Part shown: piece by piece, positions 11,756-21,225 of the stretch
How the letters are laid out: each line of letters begins with the position of its first letter
How positions within the stretch are numbered: position 1 is the stretch's first letter
From: Lachancea kluyveri NRRL Y-12651
Taxonomy: Eukaryota; Ascomycota; Saccharomycetes; Saccharomycetales; Saccharomycetaceae
Reading direction: 5' to 3'
Length of the DNA stretch: 64,000 nt
Assembly: GCA_000149225.2 (NCBI GenBank)
Contig: CM000693.1
Span: forward strand, 1,240,001-1,304,000
Position numbers and translations under genes: made by a program
The notes under the pieces: model-generated
Seen by the model: only the letters and a program-made list of their open reading frames with translations
Databases searched by the model: none
What the model was told of the DNA's origin: nothing

Positions 11756-12513
11756 TCAGTTCACTGCATAGCTTTTTTTTCTGTACTCTCTTTCCGTGTA
11801 GTTTCCTTCTGCTTAATACATGGTGTGGTACCGTTTTTCAACAACAAAAACTGTAGACGACTGTAAATAACGGTTTGTTTTTGCTGTTTCCAAGGCGACC
11901 TGGATAATGCTCTGTACTTCCCCCCCTTCTCTTCTATACGAATTAAAAACCCTTTTTAAGCTCGTTTTGATCTTGCATTCATCAAACGACACGACAAAAA
12001 AAATATCACCAAAATGATCACTTTTTCGCCCGTCAGCAGACTCTTGCAGGAAAAAAACACGAGACTTTAAATAATTATCACCCAAGTAACGCCGGTGTCA
12101 TTGTCGCTCTCTCCTTCAATGTGCCACTGAACGGTATTTTATACCACCAGTTTGAACGGTTTAACGTAGGTATCCACAACGGGATGAAACATTGAACTGT
12201 TTTTCTCATTCCTTAACTGGCAGACTCAAGTTTGACGGTAATATGTACTAGGTTTGTTTTCCGTTTCCACAAATCCCTGCCAAGCAAACCAAATTTCATA
12301 TTGTCATCAATTCTTCAGGCCCCATTCTAATTCAGTTTGTGTACCTGGATTGTCCTGGGTAAATTCATTTCTACGGGGTTTTGGTATGGATTCTAAGGCT
12401 TCCTCTTTTCCTTTGGCAGAAAAAAAAACAAAAAGAGCTACTGACTGCGCGCTGCTAAGGACAAGTTAAAAGTGAATCACCTGAGCTGGGGGAAAAAAAA
12501 AAGCAGCAACCTC
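11756..12513. other. Intergenic, PCT1 / YCH1
   Basis: About 760 bp. It holds the PCT1 terminator (T-rich run near 11772) and the YCH1 upstream region with A-tracts near 12420 and 12490. Open frames here lack an ATG or any family features. No RNA gene or repeat recognised. Confidence 0.5.
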
Positions 12514-12957
12514 ATGCAGTCCTACTCGATTACATCTATCAAATATTTAGACGCGCCGGAATTGTACAGGTGGATTAAGCAAGGTTTCGCCACTTCGTCG
12601 CATCTACCGTTCCAGGTCATTGATGTACGTGGATCGGACTATATTGGAGGGCATATCGTCGGTGGTTGGAACTACCCGTACTCAAGAATATCGCATGACT
12701 TGGAACAACTGAACGCATTGAAGGACAGGTTGTTGACAGAGTGCGATGGTGACGTGATAAACTGCGTTTTCCATTGCGCGCAAAGCCAACAGAGAGGCCC
12801 ATCTGCAGCAATGAAATTTCTGAGAAGCTTGCCCGAAGAACAACTAGGAAAGTTTCAAATCTGGGTCTTGAGAGGTGGATTCAACTACTGGCAATCGGCT
12901 TACGGCAAAGATGCGTCTGTTACTGAGGGATATGCGGAAGATATTTGGCGTTACTAA
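12514..12957 (+). CDS. YCH1: Cdc25-like / rhodanese-fold phosphatase Ych1
   Basis: 147 residues from the ATG at 12514, which aligns with the start of yeast Ych1 (148 aa). The frame is open further upstream from a GTG, but that part is low-complexity. Rhodanese/Cdc25 fold: FQVIDVRGSDYIGGHI (33-48) and the catalytic loop HCAQSQQR (87-94), a Cys-X5-Arg phosphatase loop with Cys88 and Arg94. WVLRGGFNYW (117-126) is the typical C-terminal rhodanese signature. Yeast Ych1 has phosphatase activity in vitro and the family is related to Acr2 arsenate reductase; its physiological role is unclear. Neighbour of PCT1 as on S. cerevisiae chromosome VII. Confidence 0.9.
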   Translation: MQSYSITSIKYLDAPELYRWIKQGFATSSHLPFQVIDVRGSDYIGGHIVGGWNYPYSRISHDLEQLNALKDRLLTECDGDVINCVFHCAQSQQRGPSAAMKFLRSLPEEQLGKFQIWVLRGGFNYWQSAYGKDASVTEGYAEDIWRY

Positions 12958-13019
12958 AGGGATAAACACCGTAAGAGCACTATACAAATACACAAATAAT
13001 TTGAGCACGTAAGTAGATA

Positions 13020-13508
13020 TCATGCAACCCTTTTAATCAAATGAACACCACTATCGCTTTCTACCACGTCACTTACCTCACCAACTGGCAATTGGAAAGC
13101 GGCACTCTCAAAACTTGGTTGCATTTCACCTCTGGTGAAATAGCCCAGATCACCACCTCTCTTATAAGAGGAACAATCACTTCTTTCATGGGCCAAGTCC
13201 TCAAACTTTTCGCCCTGATTCAAACGGTCTTGATATTTACGCAGTTCTTCAATTGCTTCTTCCTTACTAATCGTGATATTTTCACTCCTATGGGAAGCGG
13301 GCCTTCTAGAACCGCTGTGCTTGATGAGCAAGTGTAAGCACCTAACTTTGAGAGGGTTGTCAGCCAGATACTTTTTTAGTAATGTCACGTCGGTACCCTC
13401 TGGGGCGTCCCAGTGAGATTCCTTGGTATCTGGGTTGAAGAAGTACTCCCTTCTTTTAGACTTGCTGAATCTAATGCTCCATGGCTCCGGTAGACCTGTT
13501 TCACTCAT
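13020..13508 (-). CDS. ESS1: Ess1, WW-domain peptidyl-prolyl isomerase (Pin1 family)
   Basis: 162 residues. The WW domain spans about 6-40 with Trp10 and Trp33; the parvulin domain spans about 53-162. Residues matching the Pin1 active site are all present: His59, Arg68/Arg69 (phosphate binding), Cys112, Ser153 and His156. Ess1 isomerises phospho-Ser-Pro bonds in the RNA polymerase II C-terminal domain and is essential in yeast. It is convergent with YCH1 and divergent from ADE3. In S. cerevisiae ESS1 is YJR017C next to ILV3, while its neighbours here come from chromosome VII. Confidence 0.95.
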   Translation of the reverse strand: MSETGLPEPWSIRFSKSKRREYFFNPDTKESHWDAPEGTDVTLLKKYLADNPLKVRCLHLLIKHSGSRRPASHRSENITISKEEAIEELRKYQDRLNQGEKFEDLAHERSDCSSYKRGGDLGYFTRGEMQPSFESAAFQLPVGEVSDVVESDSGVHLIKRVA

Positions 13509-13710
13509 ATTTCGTCTTCTACAGTTCGCTATTGGAATTCACCTTGTGATGGGGAGGTGAGCTTCTCTTTTTCTTTCTTTCTAAACCTCCCCTCTCCCAC
13601 GACCTGTTGGCCATACACCTCGTATTTGTTGTAGGCCTTCTAGAGGCTCGCTGGCCGTCGCCAGTTACTTGAATTTACGTATGGAATGAGCTTAATGTCT
13701 TTTTGTACGT

Positions 13711-13725
13711 CACGTGGAGGAGTCA
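13711..13725. promoter_or_regulatory. CACGTG plus Bas1/Gcn4 box upstream of ADE3
   Basis: CACGTG at 13711-13716 is followed by GAGTCA (inverse TGACTC) at 13720-13725. TGACTC is the Bas1 (and half Gcn4) core that drives purine and one-carbon genes, including yeast ADE3. It lies about 130 bp upstream of the ADE3 ATG. Confidence 0.6.
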
Positions 13726-13756
13726 GCCGAAAATTTCTCACCTATCGCAAGTAGGG

Positions 13757-13762
13757 TGACTC
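13757..13762. promoter_or_regulatory. Second Bas1/Gcn4 TGACTC box, ADE3 promoter
   Basis: TGACTC about 95 bp upstream of the ADE3 ATG, between the first box and the TATA element. Paired Bas1 boxes are usual in ADE promoters. Confidence 0.6.
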
Positions 13763-13783
13763 TTTTGGTTTCGGTGGCCAAAG

Positions 13784-13791
13784 TATATATA
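13784..13791 (+). promoter_or_regulatory. TATA box of ADE3
   Basis: TATATATA about 65 bp upstream of the ADE3 ATG. Confidence 0.5.
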
Positions 13792-13855
13792 CGACACATG
13801 TGCTTCAGAAGTCTCATGATGTGCAGCCAAATAACCAGGTCAATCAGCCAAAGTT

Positions 13856-16693
13856 ATGCCAGCAAATTTAATTGACGGTAAGGCCATTGCTCAGTCCATT
13901 CGTGTTGAAGTGAGCAGCGAAATCGCTGCTATTCGTGCTTCAAATCCTGCCTTCAAACCTACTCTTGCCATCTTTCAAGTTGGTGATAGACAAGACTCTT
14001 CCACCTATGTGCGTATGAAGCGCAAGGCGGCCGAAGAAGCGGGAATTGACGCTATGTTCGTTCATCTGGAAGAAGATGTGCCTGAACAATCGTTGCTATC
14101 CCAAATCGACGAGATGAACCATGACCCTGCTGTTCACGGTATCATTGTCCAACTTCCCCTACCAGCCCACATCAATGAGGATGCTGTCACCTCTAGAGTT
14201 GTAGCATATAAGGACGTGGACGGTTTCGGTCCTCATAACATTGGTGAGCTCAACAAGCGTAGCGGTAATCCTTACTTTCACCCTTGTACCCCAGAGGGTA
14301 TCATTGAACTTTTGAAAAGATCTAACGTCACCATCAGTGGCAGTAAAGCAGTTGTTATTGGTAGGTCTGACATCGTTGGCTCTCCAGTTGCAGAGTTACT
14401 AAAGTCTCTAGATGCCACTGTCACCACTCTGCATTCTAAATCCAAAGACATTTCGGCCTATGTAGCCAACGCAGACATCGTCGTGGTTGCGATCGGGCAA
14501 CCTGGTTTTGTCAAAGGCGAATGGTTCCAAGGCAACAGTAAATGTGTCGTCATTGACGTTGGTACCAACTACGTTGAAGATTCTGCTAAGAAATCGGGCT
14601 TTAGATGTGTTGGTGACGTAGAATTTGACTCCGCAAGGGAACACGTCCGTTTGATTACTCCGGTTCCAGGCGGTGTTGGTCCAATGACCGTTGCTATGTT
14701 GATGAAGAACACTTTTATTGCTGCCAAGCGTTCCTTGGAAAGAGGCGACAAACCGGAGTTCACTCCTTTGCCATTGAAATTATCTAATCCAGTTCCATCC
14801 GATTTTGAAATTTCTAGAGCCCAAGCTCCAAAGGAAATTACCCAGGTTGCTGCAGAAGCAGGCATTCTTCCATCTGAACTGGAACCATATGGTTCCACCA
14901 AGGCTAAAGTCAAGCTTGATTTGTTAGACCGTTTACAAAATAGACAAAACGGTAAATATGTATTGGTGACCGGTATTACACCAACCCCACTAGGTGAGGG
15001 TAAGTCCACTACCACCATTGGTCTGGCTCAAGCTCTAGGTGCTCATCTCAACAGAACCGTTTTTGCTAATGTTCGTCAACCTTCCATGGGACCAACGTTT
15101 GGTATTAAAGGTGGTGCCGCTGGTGGTGGTTACTCTCAAGTCATTCCAATGGACGAATTCAACTTGCATGTCACCGGTGACATCCACGCTATTTCAATGG
15201 CTAACAACTTGTTGGCCGCTGCAATTGACACAAGAATGTTTCATGAATCCACTCAAAAAGATGCCGCTTTGTACAAGAGATTGGTTCCAGCAAAGAAGGG
15301 TGTCAGAAAATTTACACAGACTATGCTAAGAAGATTGCAAAAGTTGGGGATTGACAAGACCAATCCAGATGATTTAACTCCTGAAGAGGCTTCAAGATTC
15401 GCTCGTCTAGATATAGATCCAGACACTATCACTTGGAGAAGAGTTGTTGACTGTAACGATAGATTCTTGAGAGGTATCACAGTTGGTGAAGCTCCAACAG
15501 AACGTGGATTCACTAGAAAGACGGGTTTCGATATATCTGTTGCTTCCGAATGTATGGCTGTTTTGGCGTTAGCAAACTCCTTGTCCGACATGAGAGAACG
15601 TTTGGGTAGGATCGTTATTGCTGCTTCTAAGTCTGGTGAGCCAATTACATGTGAAGACATTGGTTGTGCTGGTGCAATGACGGCTCTGTTGAAGGACGCC
15701 ATCAAGCCAAATATCATGCAAACTTTGGAAGGTACACCAGTGTTCATCCATGCTGGTCCATTCGCCAACATCTCTATTGGTGCTAATTCTGTTCTTGCTG
15801 ATAAGATGGCTTTGAAATTAGCTGGTGTGGACTCCTCCTTACCAGAAGAAACTAAACGCGAAAAGCAAGGTTACGTTATTACCGAAGCTGGTTTCGATTT
15901 CACCATGGGTGGTGAAAGATTCATCAACATCAAGTGCCGTTCCTCTGGTTTAATCCCTGATGTTGTGGTTATTGTTGCTACTGTTAGAGCCCTAAAGGTT
16001 CATGGTGGTGGCCCAGAAGTAAAGGCTGGTGCCCCATTGCCAGCTGAATACTTGAGCGAGAATGTCGAATTGTTGAGAAAGGGTTGTGCTAATTTGGCTA
16101 AGCACATTTCTAATGCCAAGCGTTACAATTTGCCAGTGGTTGTTGCCATTAACAAGATGTCTTCCGATTCCGATTTAGAACATCAAGTTATCAAGGAGGA
16201 ATCCATAGCGGCAGGTGCTGTTGATGCTATTGTTTCCAACCATTGGGAAGAAGGTGGTAAAGGTGCAGTTGATTTGGCAAATGGAATTATCGAGGCCTGT
16301 GAGTCGTCCAACAAAAATTTCCAATTCTTATACGAAACTGAAGGACCAAGTGTTGAAGACAAAATCTCTGCAATTGCAAAGGAGATGTACGGTGCTGGTG
16401 AAGTCGAATTTTTACCTGAGGCTCAAAAGAAGATCGATTTGTACACTAAGCAAGGCTTTGGTGACCTGCCAATCTGTATTGCCAAAACTCAATACTCTTT
16501 GTCACATGACGCCAACCTGAAGGGTGTTCCAACCGGGTTCAAATTCCCAATTAGGGATGTTAGAGCATCCATTGGTGCTGGTTATTTGTATGCTTTAGCT
16601 GCTGAAATCCAAACGATTCCAGGTTTACCAACCCACTGTGGTTTCATGAATGTCGAAGTAAATGAAGACGGTGAAATTGAAGGTATGTTTTGA
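13856..16693 (+). CDS. ADE3: Cytoplasmic C1-tetrahydrofolate synthase (trifunctional)
   Basis: 945 residues (yeast Ade3: 946). The N-terminal ~310 residues are methylene-THF dehydrogenase/methenyl-THF cyclohydrolase: STYVRMKRKAAEEAG with catalytic Tyr51/Lys55, the VQLPLPAHI motif, and the NADP-binding VIGRSDIVGSPVAELL. The C-terminal ~620 residues are 10-formyl-THF synthetase with the ATP loop TPLGEGKSTTTIG near 375-388 and a final motif PGLPTHCGFMNVEV. It supplies 10-formyl-THF for purine synthesis and interconverts one-carbon units. Strong codon bias indicates good expression. In S. cerevisiae it is YGR204W. The Bas1-type promoter agrees with the role. Confidence 0.96.
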   Translation: MPANLIDGKAIAQSIRVEVSSEIAAIRASNPAFKPTLAIFQVGDRQDSSTYVRMKRKAAEEAGIDAMFVHLEEDVPEQSLLSQIDEMNHDPAVHGIIVQLPLPAHINEDAVTSRVVAYKDVDGFGPHNIGELNKRSGNPYFHPCTPEGIIELLKRSNVTISGSKAVVIGRSDIVGSPVAELLKSLDATVTTLHSKSKDISAYVANADIVVVAIGQPGFVKGEWFQGNSKCVVIDVGTNYVEDSAKKSGFRCVGDVEFDSAREHVRLITPVPGGVGPMTVAMLMKNTFIAAKRSLERGDKPEFTPLPLKLSNPVPSDFEISRAQAPKEITQVAAEAGILPSELEPYGSTKAKVKLDLLDRLQNRQNGKYVLVTGITPTPLGEGKSTTTIGLAQALGAHLNRTVFANVRQPSMGPTFGIKGGAAGGGYSQVIPMDEFNLHVTGDIHAISMANNLLAAAIDTRMFHESTQKDAALYKRLVPAKKGVRKFTQTMLRRLQKLGIDKTNPDDLTPEEASRFARLDIDPDTITWRRVVDCNDRFLRGITVGEAPTERGFTRKTGFDISVASECMAVLALANSLSDMRERLGRIVIAASKSGEPITCEDIGCAGAMTALLKDAIKPNIMQTLEGTPVFIHAGPFANISIGANSVLADKMALKLAGVDSSLPEETKREKQGYVITEAGFDFTMGGERFINIKCRSSGLIPDVVVIVATVRALKVHGGGPEVKAGAPLPAEYLSENVELLRKGCANLAKHISNAKRYNLPVVVAINKMSSDSDLEHQVIKEESIAAGAVDAIVSNHWEEGGKGAVDLANGIIEACESSNKNFQFLYETEGPSVEDKISAIAKEMYGAGEVEFLPEAQKKIDLYTKQGFGDLPICIAKTQYSLSHDANLKGVPTGFKFPIRDVRASIGAGYLYALAAEIQTIPGLPTHCGFMNVEVNEDGEIEGMF

Positions 16694-16836
16694 AAGAACA
16701 ATCAATCGCGCAAGCGAATTGTGACTGCGCGGCTTACATGTAATTGTGTAAATAAGGAAGTACTTGAAGTTTACTAGGATGAATGACGGACATAGAATTT
16801 GACATGTATTTAAGACGCAACTGTTATAAGATTTAA

Positions 16837-17787
16837 CTAAAACTTCGATCTGATTTCCTCCTCTGGAGGGTAAACCACTAAGCCCTCCTGGCTGACACTA
16901 GCAACAATTTCCTTGGATGCTACTTCGTAGAACTCGCCTTGAATTAAATGCTTGTCTGACGCACTTCTTGGATTTTGCATTTCTAAAAACATCCAGTCAT
17001 TCACCTTTGGTAACTTATGAAAGTACACTGTGTGGTCTAATGAAACACTAAATTTATGAGAGTAAAGCGGTAATTGGTGAAAGTAGGGCAAAGTAAGCAA
17101 GAGATAAGAGTCAGAAAAATATGCCAGTGCAACGTAATTATACCGGGGATCTGTTTCTGGGGCGATCGGATCTCTAACGCGCAAGTAGTAGTCCAGTGTA
17201 TCAGTTGCATGTTTAGAATGAAACATATCTCTAGGGAAGCGGTAGTCGACTACACCCTTCTCAAACCGGTCGACAAAATCTTTTAAGTTACTGCGGTCAC
17301 TGAGTGTTGGATTTATACGTGAGTACCGCTCCAAGTTCCCCACCACTTCCTTTTCAAATAAGCGATGAGCAACTTCATACTCAGACTGTGGGGGCAACGG
17401 CGCGACTTTCTTTACATGGTGCAATGAATCATGTGTGAGTGACTTAACCCTATAGAAGAGTACTGTAGAGCAGAATATGAGCCTGTCGTGTTGGTAAGCC
17501 TTTATCTCTCTATGAATGAAGTTCCGGCCCTGGCGAAGACTTTGAACGTCATACTGAATCGAAGCTTGGGGATCACCACCAATAAGGAAATAACAATGAA
17601 GTGACGATGGATGGAAATTAGCTGGCACAGTATACAATGAGGCAAGTAAAGACTGGGCAACTAGTGTGCCACCAAATGTAGCCTTAGCTCCTGGTGGGGC
17701 CAGCGGTTTGGACACTGTAACGAATCTCGTAGCCGAAAGTTGAGACAACTCAAGTAGTTTCTGGAGCTTGTTTAACCGTGGTGTCAT
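16837..17787 (-). CDS. TES1: Peroxisomal acyl-CoA thioesterase
   Basis: 316 residues from the ATG at 17787; an upstream in-frame TTG is not used as start. Double hot-dog (TesB/ACOT8) fold: AKATFGGTLVAQSLLASL (about 35-52) and GRNFIHREIKAYQ in the first half, DARYNYVALAY-like and SVSLDHTVYFHKLP (Asp of the catalytic set) plus ASVSQEGLVV (Gln) in the second. The C-terminus SKF is a variant PTS1 signal like the AKF of yeast Tes1. It hydrolyses acyl-CoAs in the peroxisome, supporting fatty-acid use. About 30 residues shorter than yeast Tes1 (349), mainly a missing central loop. S. cerevisiae TES1 is YJR019C. Confidence 0.92.
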   Translation of the reverse strand: MTPRLNKLQKLLELSQLSATRFVTVSKPLAPPGAKATFGGTLVAQSLLASLYTVPANFHPSSLHCYFLIGGDPQASIQYDVQSLRQGRNFIHREIKAYQHDRLIFCSTVLFYRVKSLTHDSLHHVKKVAPLPPQSEYEVAHRLFEKEVVGNLERYSRINPTLSDRSNLKDFVDRFEKGVVDYRFPRDMFHSKHATDTLDYYLRVRDPIAPETDPRYNYVALAYFSDSYLLLTLPYFHQLPLYSHKFSVSLDHTVYFHKLPKVNDWMFLEMQNPRSASDKHLIQGEFYEVASKEIVASVSQEGLVVYPPEEEIRSKF

Positions 17788-17975
17788 TGTAACCAACGTT
17801 TACTTATTAGATACTAGATTTTGACGCAGACTAACACTTTGTTAGTAGTATTTTTTTTTTTTTTTTTTGATTATCCAAAGGTGAATATGTGAGTGTATTT
17901 ATACGTATATTCCTTCCCGGGTAAAGAAACTTGTCAGGAACCAAAAGTAACCCCTTTGCGCTCGAGGCTATCTGC

Positions 17976-18884
17976 ATGACAACACAAAGCGGAGACGTTA
18001 TGACTGTAGCCTGTGAGACAATCAAGTTTGTAGACACACAGATAGCTAAGCAACCACATGCTAGACCTTTATTCATCTTTATTTCTGGTCCACAAGGTTC
18101 AGGAAAGTCCTACAACTCTTTGGAAATCTATAGTCATTTGAGACATAAACATTCTGAGCTAAACACTGCATACGTATCTATTGATGATTTCTACCTGACC
18201 CATGCGGACCAACTGGATGTCAATTCGGCCTTCCCACAGAATGAAATGTTACAAGGTCGTGGTTTACCTGGCACGCACGATCTGCCTCTTCTTCGAGAAT
18301 TTCTAGATCGGGCACTAAGTTCTGATGCTGGCACCGACACCTTGTCCGTCCCCCGTTACGACAAGTCTAAGTTCCATGGTCAGGGTGATAGATCATTACA
18401 AAGTCAAGTGGTTCAACTGCCTTTGGATGTGGTTATAATGGAAGGCTGGTTTTTGGGTTTTAATCCTCTGTCGCAAGAGGAATTGAAAAAAGAATATGAG
18501 AGTGTCGACCATACCAGTTTGAAACAACACGAACTTGAGCACCTATCCCAAATCAACAAAAATCTCGGTGAGTATTCGCGCCTGCTATGGAGAAATCCGT
18601 GCTTGTCTTCGGTTGGTATCATCTTCTCAACGAATGATATTGGAAATGTATACGAATGGAGGTTGCAACAGGAACATCAGCTACTTTTGAATGAGGGACG
18701 CGGAATGACTGACGAACAAGTGCACAAATTTGTGGATAGGTATTATCCTTGCTACGAGCTGTACTACAACCGGTTAATCCATCAAGCACAGCTAGGAGAG
18801 TTGGCAACATTGAAAATTGGTATTGACTTGCAAAGAAATGTAACTTTTGTGAGTGAGAATGAAAAAAATAGGGACGATAAATAG
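17976..18884 (+). CDS. TDA10: Tda10, P-loop kinase-like ATP-binding protein
   Basis: 302 residues from the ATG at 17976 (the frame continues up to a TTG at 17931, and a second ATG lies 8 codons in). The P-loop GPQGSGKS is at 38-45, with YVSIDDFYLTHADQL (Walker-B-like), a LQGRGLPGTHDLPLL segment and EGWFLGFNPL. Yeast Tda10 (YGR205W, 290 aa) has the fold of uridine/pantothenate kinases and resembles plant glycerate kinase; the natural substrate is not firmly known. It sits divergently from TES1, matching the interleaved ancestral order. Confidence 0.9.
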   Translation: MTTQSGDVMTVACETIKFVDTQIAKQPHARPLFIFISGPQGSGKSYNSLEIYSHLRHKHSELNTAYVSIDDFYLTHADQLDVNSAFPQNEMLQGRGLPGTHDLPLLREFLDRALSSDAGTDTLSVPRYDKSKFHGQGDRSLQSQVVQLPLDVVIMEGWFLGFNPLSQEELKKEYESVDHTSLKQHELEHLSQINKNLGEYSRLLWRNPCLSSVGIIFSTNDIGNVYEWRLQQEHQLLLNEGRGMTDEQVHKFVDRYYPCYELYYNRLIHQAQLGELATLKIGIDLQRNVTFVSENEKNRDDK

Positions 18885-18984
18885 TTAGCAAAATAGGATA
18901 CGTAGTATATATATATATGTATTTATACATGCTCCTTTTGTTCCCAATGCATCTTTGTTTTACTTTTTTTTTCGTTTGTTCGTT

Positions 18985-19899
18985 TCACAACTCCGATGGA
19001 TAGCTTATCTTCCCATGGTCATCCTCAGATATTTCTTCCCAAGGGATTATTAGTCGAGAAGCATCTGTCTTTGAACGATTGGTCTTGCCTCTGGTTCTAC
19101 GCGCCATTGGGGAAGCATTTATGCGTAATTTCTTTACACGGCCGCTATTGCTTCTGCTTTTAGGGGTTTGAGGAACTGTTTCATTCCACTCATGATGCTG
19201 TAATTTGACTTCCAGGTTTGTTTGCCTCTCTGTAATATGTTTTAAATCTTTCGAAAGTGATAGCACCACTTGAGACATCTCGTTTATTTCTTGCATTACA
19301 CTAAACACCAACTCTTGGGTCTGTTCAAACTTCTTTGCCATCTTGGTATTCTGCAACTCAAAGTTTTCAATGATTTTAGAGCTAAACTGCTCAACATCTA
19401 TGGTGGGTTCTAGTGGTTTTTGTATAGCTTTTAATCGGCCATCTAGTACTTCCCCAATGTCAGTGATAACCTTAGAGCCAAATTTTTCAACTTCGAAAGC
19501 AGGTTCCCGTGATTTTTCCACAGTTTTTAGTTGTTTAACTAGTATATCTTCAAACTTTTTCAACATATTCCCCAAAAACTTATCCAGGTCTACCACGTAT
19601 ATGTGATTTGCGGTTAGTAATTTACTTGTCTTTACCATTCAACAGGGGGTATTTTCATCCGTGTAGTCACCTTTTTGTGTATCCAACCTATCGGCAGTGC
19701 CATTCAACTGCGAACAAGCAGCCTGTAACTCCTTGGAATTCTGCTGTAGCGCTAGGAATAATTGAGATGACTTGTCTTTGAGATCGATACTTTCCAACTC
19801 TAGCTTGCCCGCCCATTGAAGGATCTGCTTATCCGTTTCGTCTCCATGTGTGGCTCTTGCAGGTGACGAGTAGTCCGTGCTATTCTCACTATCTGACAT
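18985..19899 (-). CDS. MER2: Mer2/Rec107, meiotic recombination initiation protein (spliced)
   Basis: Two exons in one frame separated by a stop: 19671-19899 and 18985-19589, giving 277 residues (yeast Rec107: 314). The N-terminal exon contains DKQILQWAGKLELES, nearly identical to the yeast protein, and the end (RLIIPWEEI) matches the yeast C-terminus. The centre is coiled-coil. Mer2 is needed to form meiotic double-strand breaks on chromosome axes. The start ATG at 19899 gives an Asp/Ser-rich N-terminus as in yeast; the longer frame upstream has no ATG. In yeast the MER2 transcript is spliced only in meiosis, helped by Mer1. The intron and its signals are listed separately. Confidence 0.85.
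19590..19670 (-). other. Probable intron of MER2
   Basis: Unspliced, the frame hits a TGA at 19639-19641. On the minus strand a perfect branch site TACTAAC lies at 19613-19619 and a 3' splice site TAG ends at 19590. The most likely 5' site is GTGACT at 19670 (81-nt intron, close to the 80 nt of yeast MER2), which keeps phase. A second phase-compatible 5' site, GTTCGC at 19715, resembles the odd GTTCGT of yeast MER2. ATACCCCC at 19643-19650, inside the intron, differs by one base from the Mer1 splicing-enhancer consensus AYACCCUY. Weak 5' site plus enhancer suggests meiosis-specific splicing. The exact 5' site is inference. Confidence 0.7.
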
Positions 19900-20061
19900 A
19901 TTATTTGAGGAAAGAGCAGTGATTTTTTTTGTTGATGATCTGTGTTCATTGATGAAGTAGTTGTTTTTGCCGGGAGCTAGAAAAACTTCATATGTTGGCC
20001 CATTCAGCGAACAAGTAAAAGCTACAACAAAAAGAGAGAGCACAAGCCACAGACTTACTAC

Positions 20062-20385
20062 ATGTCACCATTGCTAAAAGACTTTTTGAACCAACGTATA
20101 GTAGCCGTAACCACTGAAGGTCAATGTCTTGTTGCCATGCTTCAGGGATTCGACAAGAACACCAATTTACTGCTCAGCGACGTTCACGAGCGGTTTACTG
20201 GAAAGGCAGTAAGCCCTGCTTATATTCTAAGAGGTAGTGAGGTTGTCTTTTGTGGGTTACTGGAAGAATCTGCAGAGGAAAAGTTTGGTGATAATGTGCC
20301 TTCTCCGCTTCGGGATACAAAGAACAGAGTACCTAATGAACATCTGATATGGAGAAAAGTCTGGGAGGCCAAGAGTCAGCGATAG
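20062..20385 (+). CDS. LSM8: LSm8, U6 snRNA-binding Sm-like protein
   Basis: 107 residues (yeast 109). Sm1 motif: VAVTTEGQCLVAMLQGFDKNTNLLLSD with the typical D-x-N (DKNTN). Sm2 motif: ILRGSEVVFCG. The conserved tail VPNEHLIWRKVWE is typical of Lsm8. It is part of the nuclear Lsm2-8 ring that binds the U6 3' end and supports splicing. Divergent from MER2 with ~160 bp between starts, as in S. cerevisiae YJR021C-YJR022W. Confidence 0.95.
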   Translation: MSPLLKDFLNQRIVAVTTEGQCLVAMLQGFDKNTNLLLSDVHERFTGKAVSPAYILRGSEVVFCGLLEESAEEKFGDNVPSPLRDTKNRVPNEHLIWRKVWEAKSQR

Positions 20386-20439
20386 CGTGTACTCAAAGAG
20401 AATATGTACAATGTATATAGAAGATACCTAAACAAAGGA

Positions 20440-21225
20440 TTAACGCTTTAAATATTTCTTTTCTTCACCAATTCCACAGTCTGTTGGAATGCCCAACTTG
20501 TACATCTTGACAGCCAACTCCATTAGGTAGTCAATTGCTTCATTGTAAACCTTTGCTTTTTCTACACTGGGGCCCCAAACGTAGATCCCATGTCTTCTTA
20601 CAATCACCGCCGTTGCATTTGGATACCGAGCCAATGCTTCCTGTAATCCATCGGTTAGATCTTCCTCATGGGCGGTGTTTTCGATTATTGGTATAGAGAG
20701 TGTATCAAAAAAGGACAAATTGATATCTTTACCGGTGGCAGGGTCTTTTTCACCGCTTGGGATGGCTTTTATCTGTTCAATGTTGGCAATCTTGAATTCC
20801 TTTTCAAAAATCAACGAACAGATTACAGCATGCTGGGAGTGTGTGTGGATGACTGCACCAGCGTTACGCTGCTTGTAACAGGACATAAACAACGGAGTAC
20901 ATGCACTTGGCTTGTATTTTGTGGGAGTACTGATATACTCTCCTGTCTTTGAGTCCATCACAAACATATCCTCTGGCTGCAACTGTTCTTTTTGAACACC
21001 AGATGGGGCAATGTAAATATGGCCTGTATCATGGTGTTTGATTGAGATACCGCCGCCTGTACCAGTAACCCAGTTGTTATAGTAGAAAAGTTTACACAAT
21101 GAACAGATCAAGTTTGCAGGGTGCTTGGGATCATTTGAGATAAGCAAGGAGTTTTGAGAAGACAAGTCAGTGGAGGACTGATGAGTCTCAGAGCTAGTAG
21201 CTCTATCACAAAAGCAAGAAGCCAT
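20440..21225 (-). CDS. MDE1: 5'-methylthioribulose-1-phosphate dehydratase
   Basis: 261 residues; class II aldolase/adducin fold. Zinc-binding histidines are visible: His127 and His129 ([11 protein letters not shown]) and His212 ([10 protein letters not shown]); the phosphate-binding GTGGGIS lies at 55-61. Third step of the methionine salvage pathway, which recycles methylthioadenosine from polyamine synthesis. The first ~30 residues are a Ser-rich, poorly conserved extension with an ATG at 21225; yeast Mde1 is 244 residues. Convergent with LSM8. Chromosome-X-type gene (YJR024C). Confidence 0.94.
   Translation of the reverse strand: MASCFCDRATSSETHQSSTDLSSQNSLLISNDPKHPANLICSLCKLFYYNNWVTGTGGGISIKHHDTGHIYIAPSGVQKEQLQPEDMFVMDSKTGEYISTPTKYKPSACTPLFMSCYKQRNAGAVIHTHSQHAVICSLIFEKEFKIANIEQIKAIPSGEKDPATGKDINLSFFDTLSIPIIENTAHEEDLTDGLQEALARYPNATAVIVRRHGIYVWGPSVEKAKVYNEAIDYLMELAVKMYKLGIPTDCGIGEEKKYLKR

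Larger units (their letters stand above)
13509..13855. other. Divergent intergenic region, ESS1 / ADE3
   Basis: About 350 bp shared by two divergent genes; its control sites for ADE3 (two TGACTC-type boxes, a CACGTG and a TATA box) are annotated separately. No gene seen. Confidence 0.6.

Noticed and set aside
11813-12085. 90-codon minus-strand frame downstream of PCT1
   Set aside because: It begins at TTG and has no ATG until the last residues; composition looks random.
19639-20043. MER2 region read as two separate genes
   Set aside because: Both parts are in one frame, match the two ends of yeast Rec107, and are joined by a canonical branch and 3' splice site.
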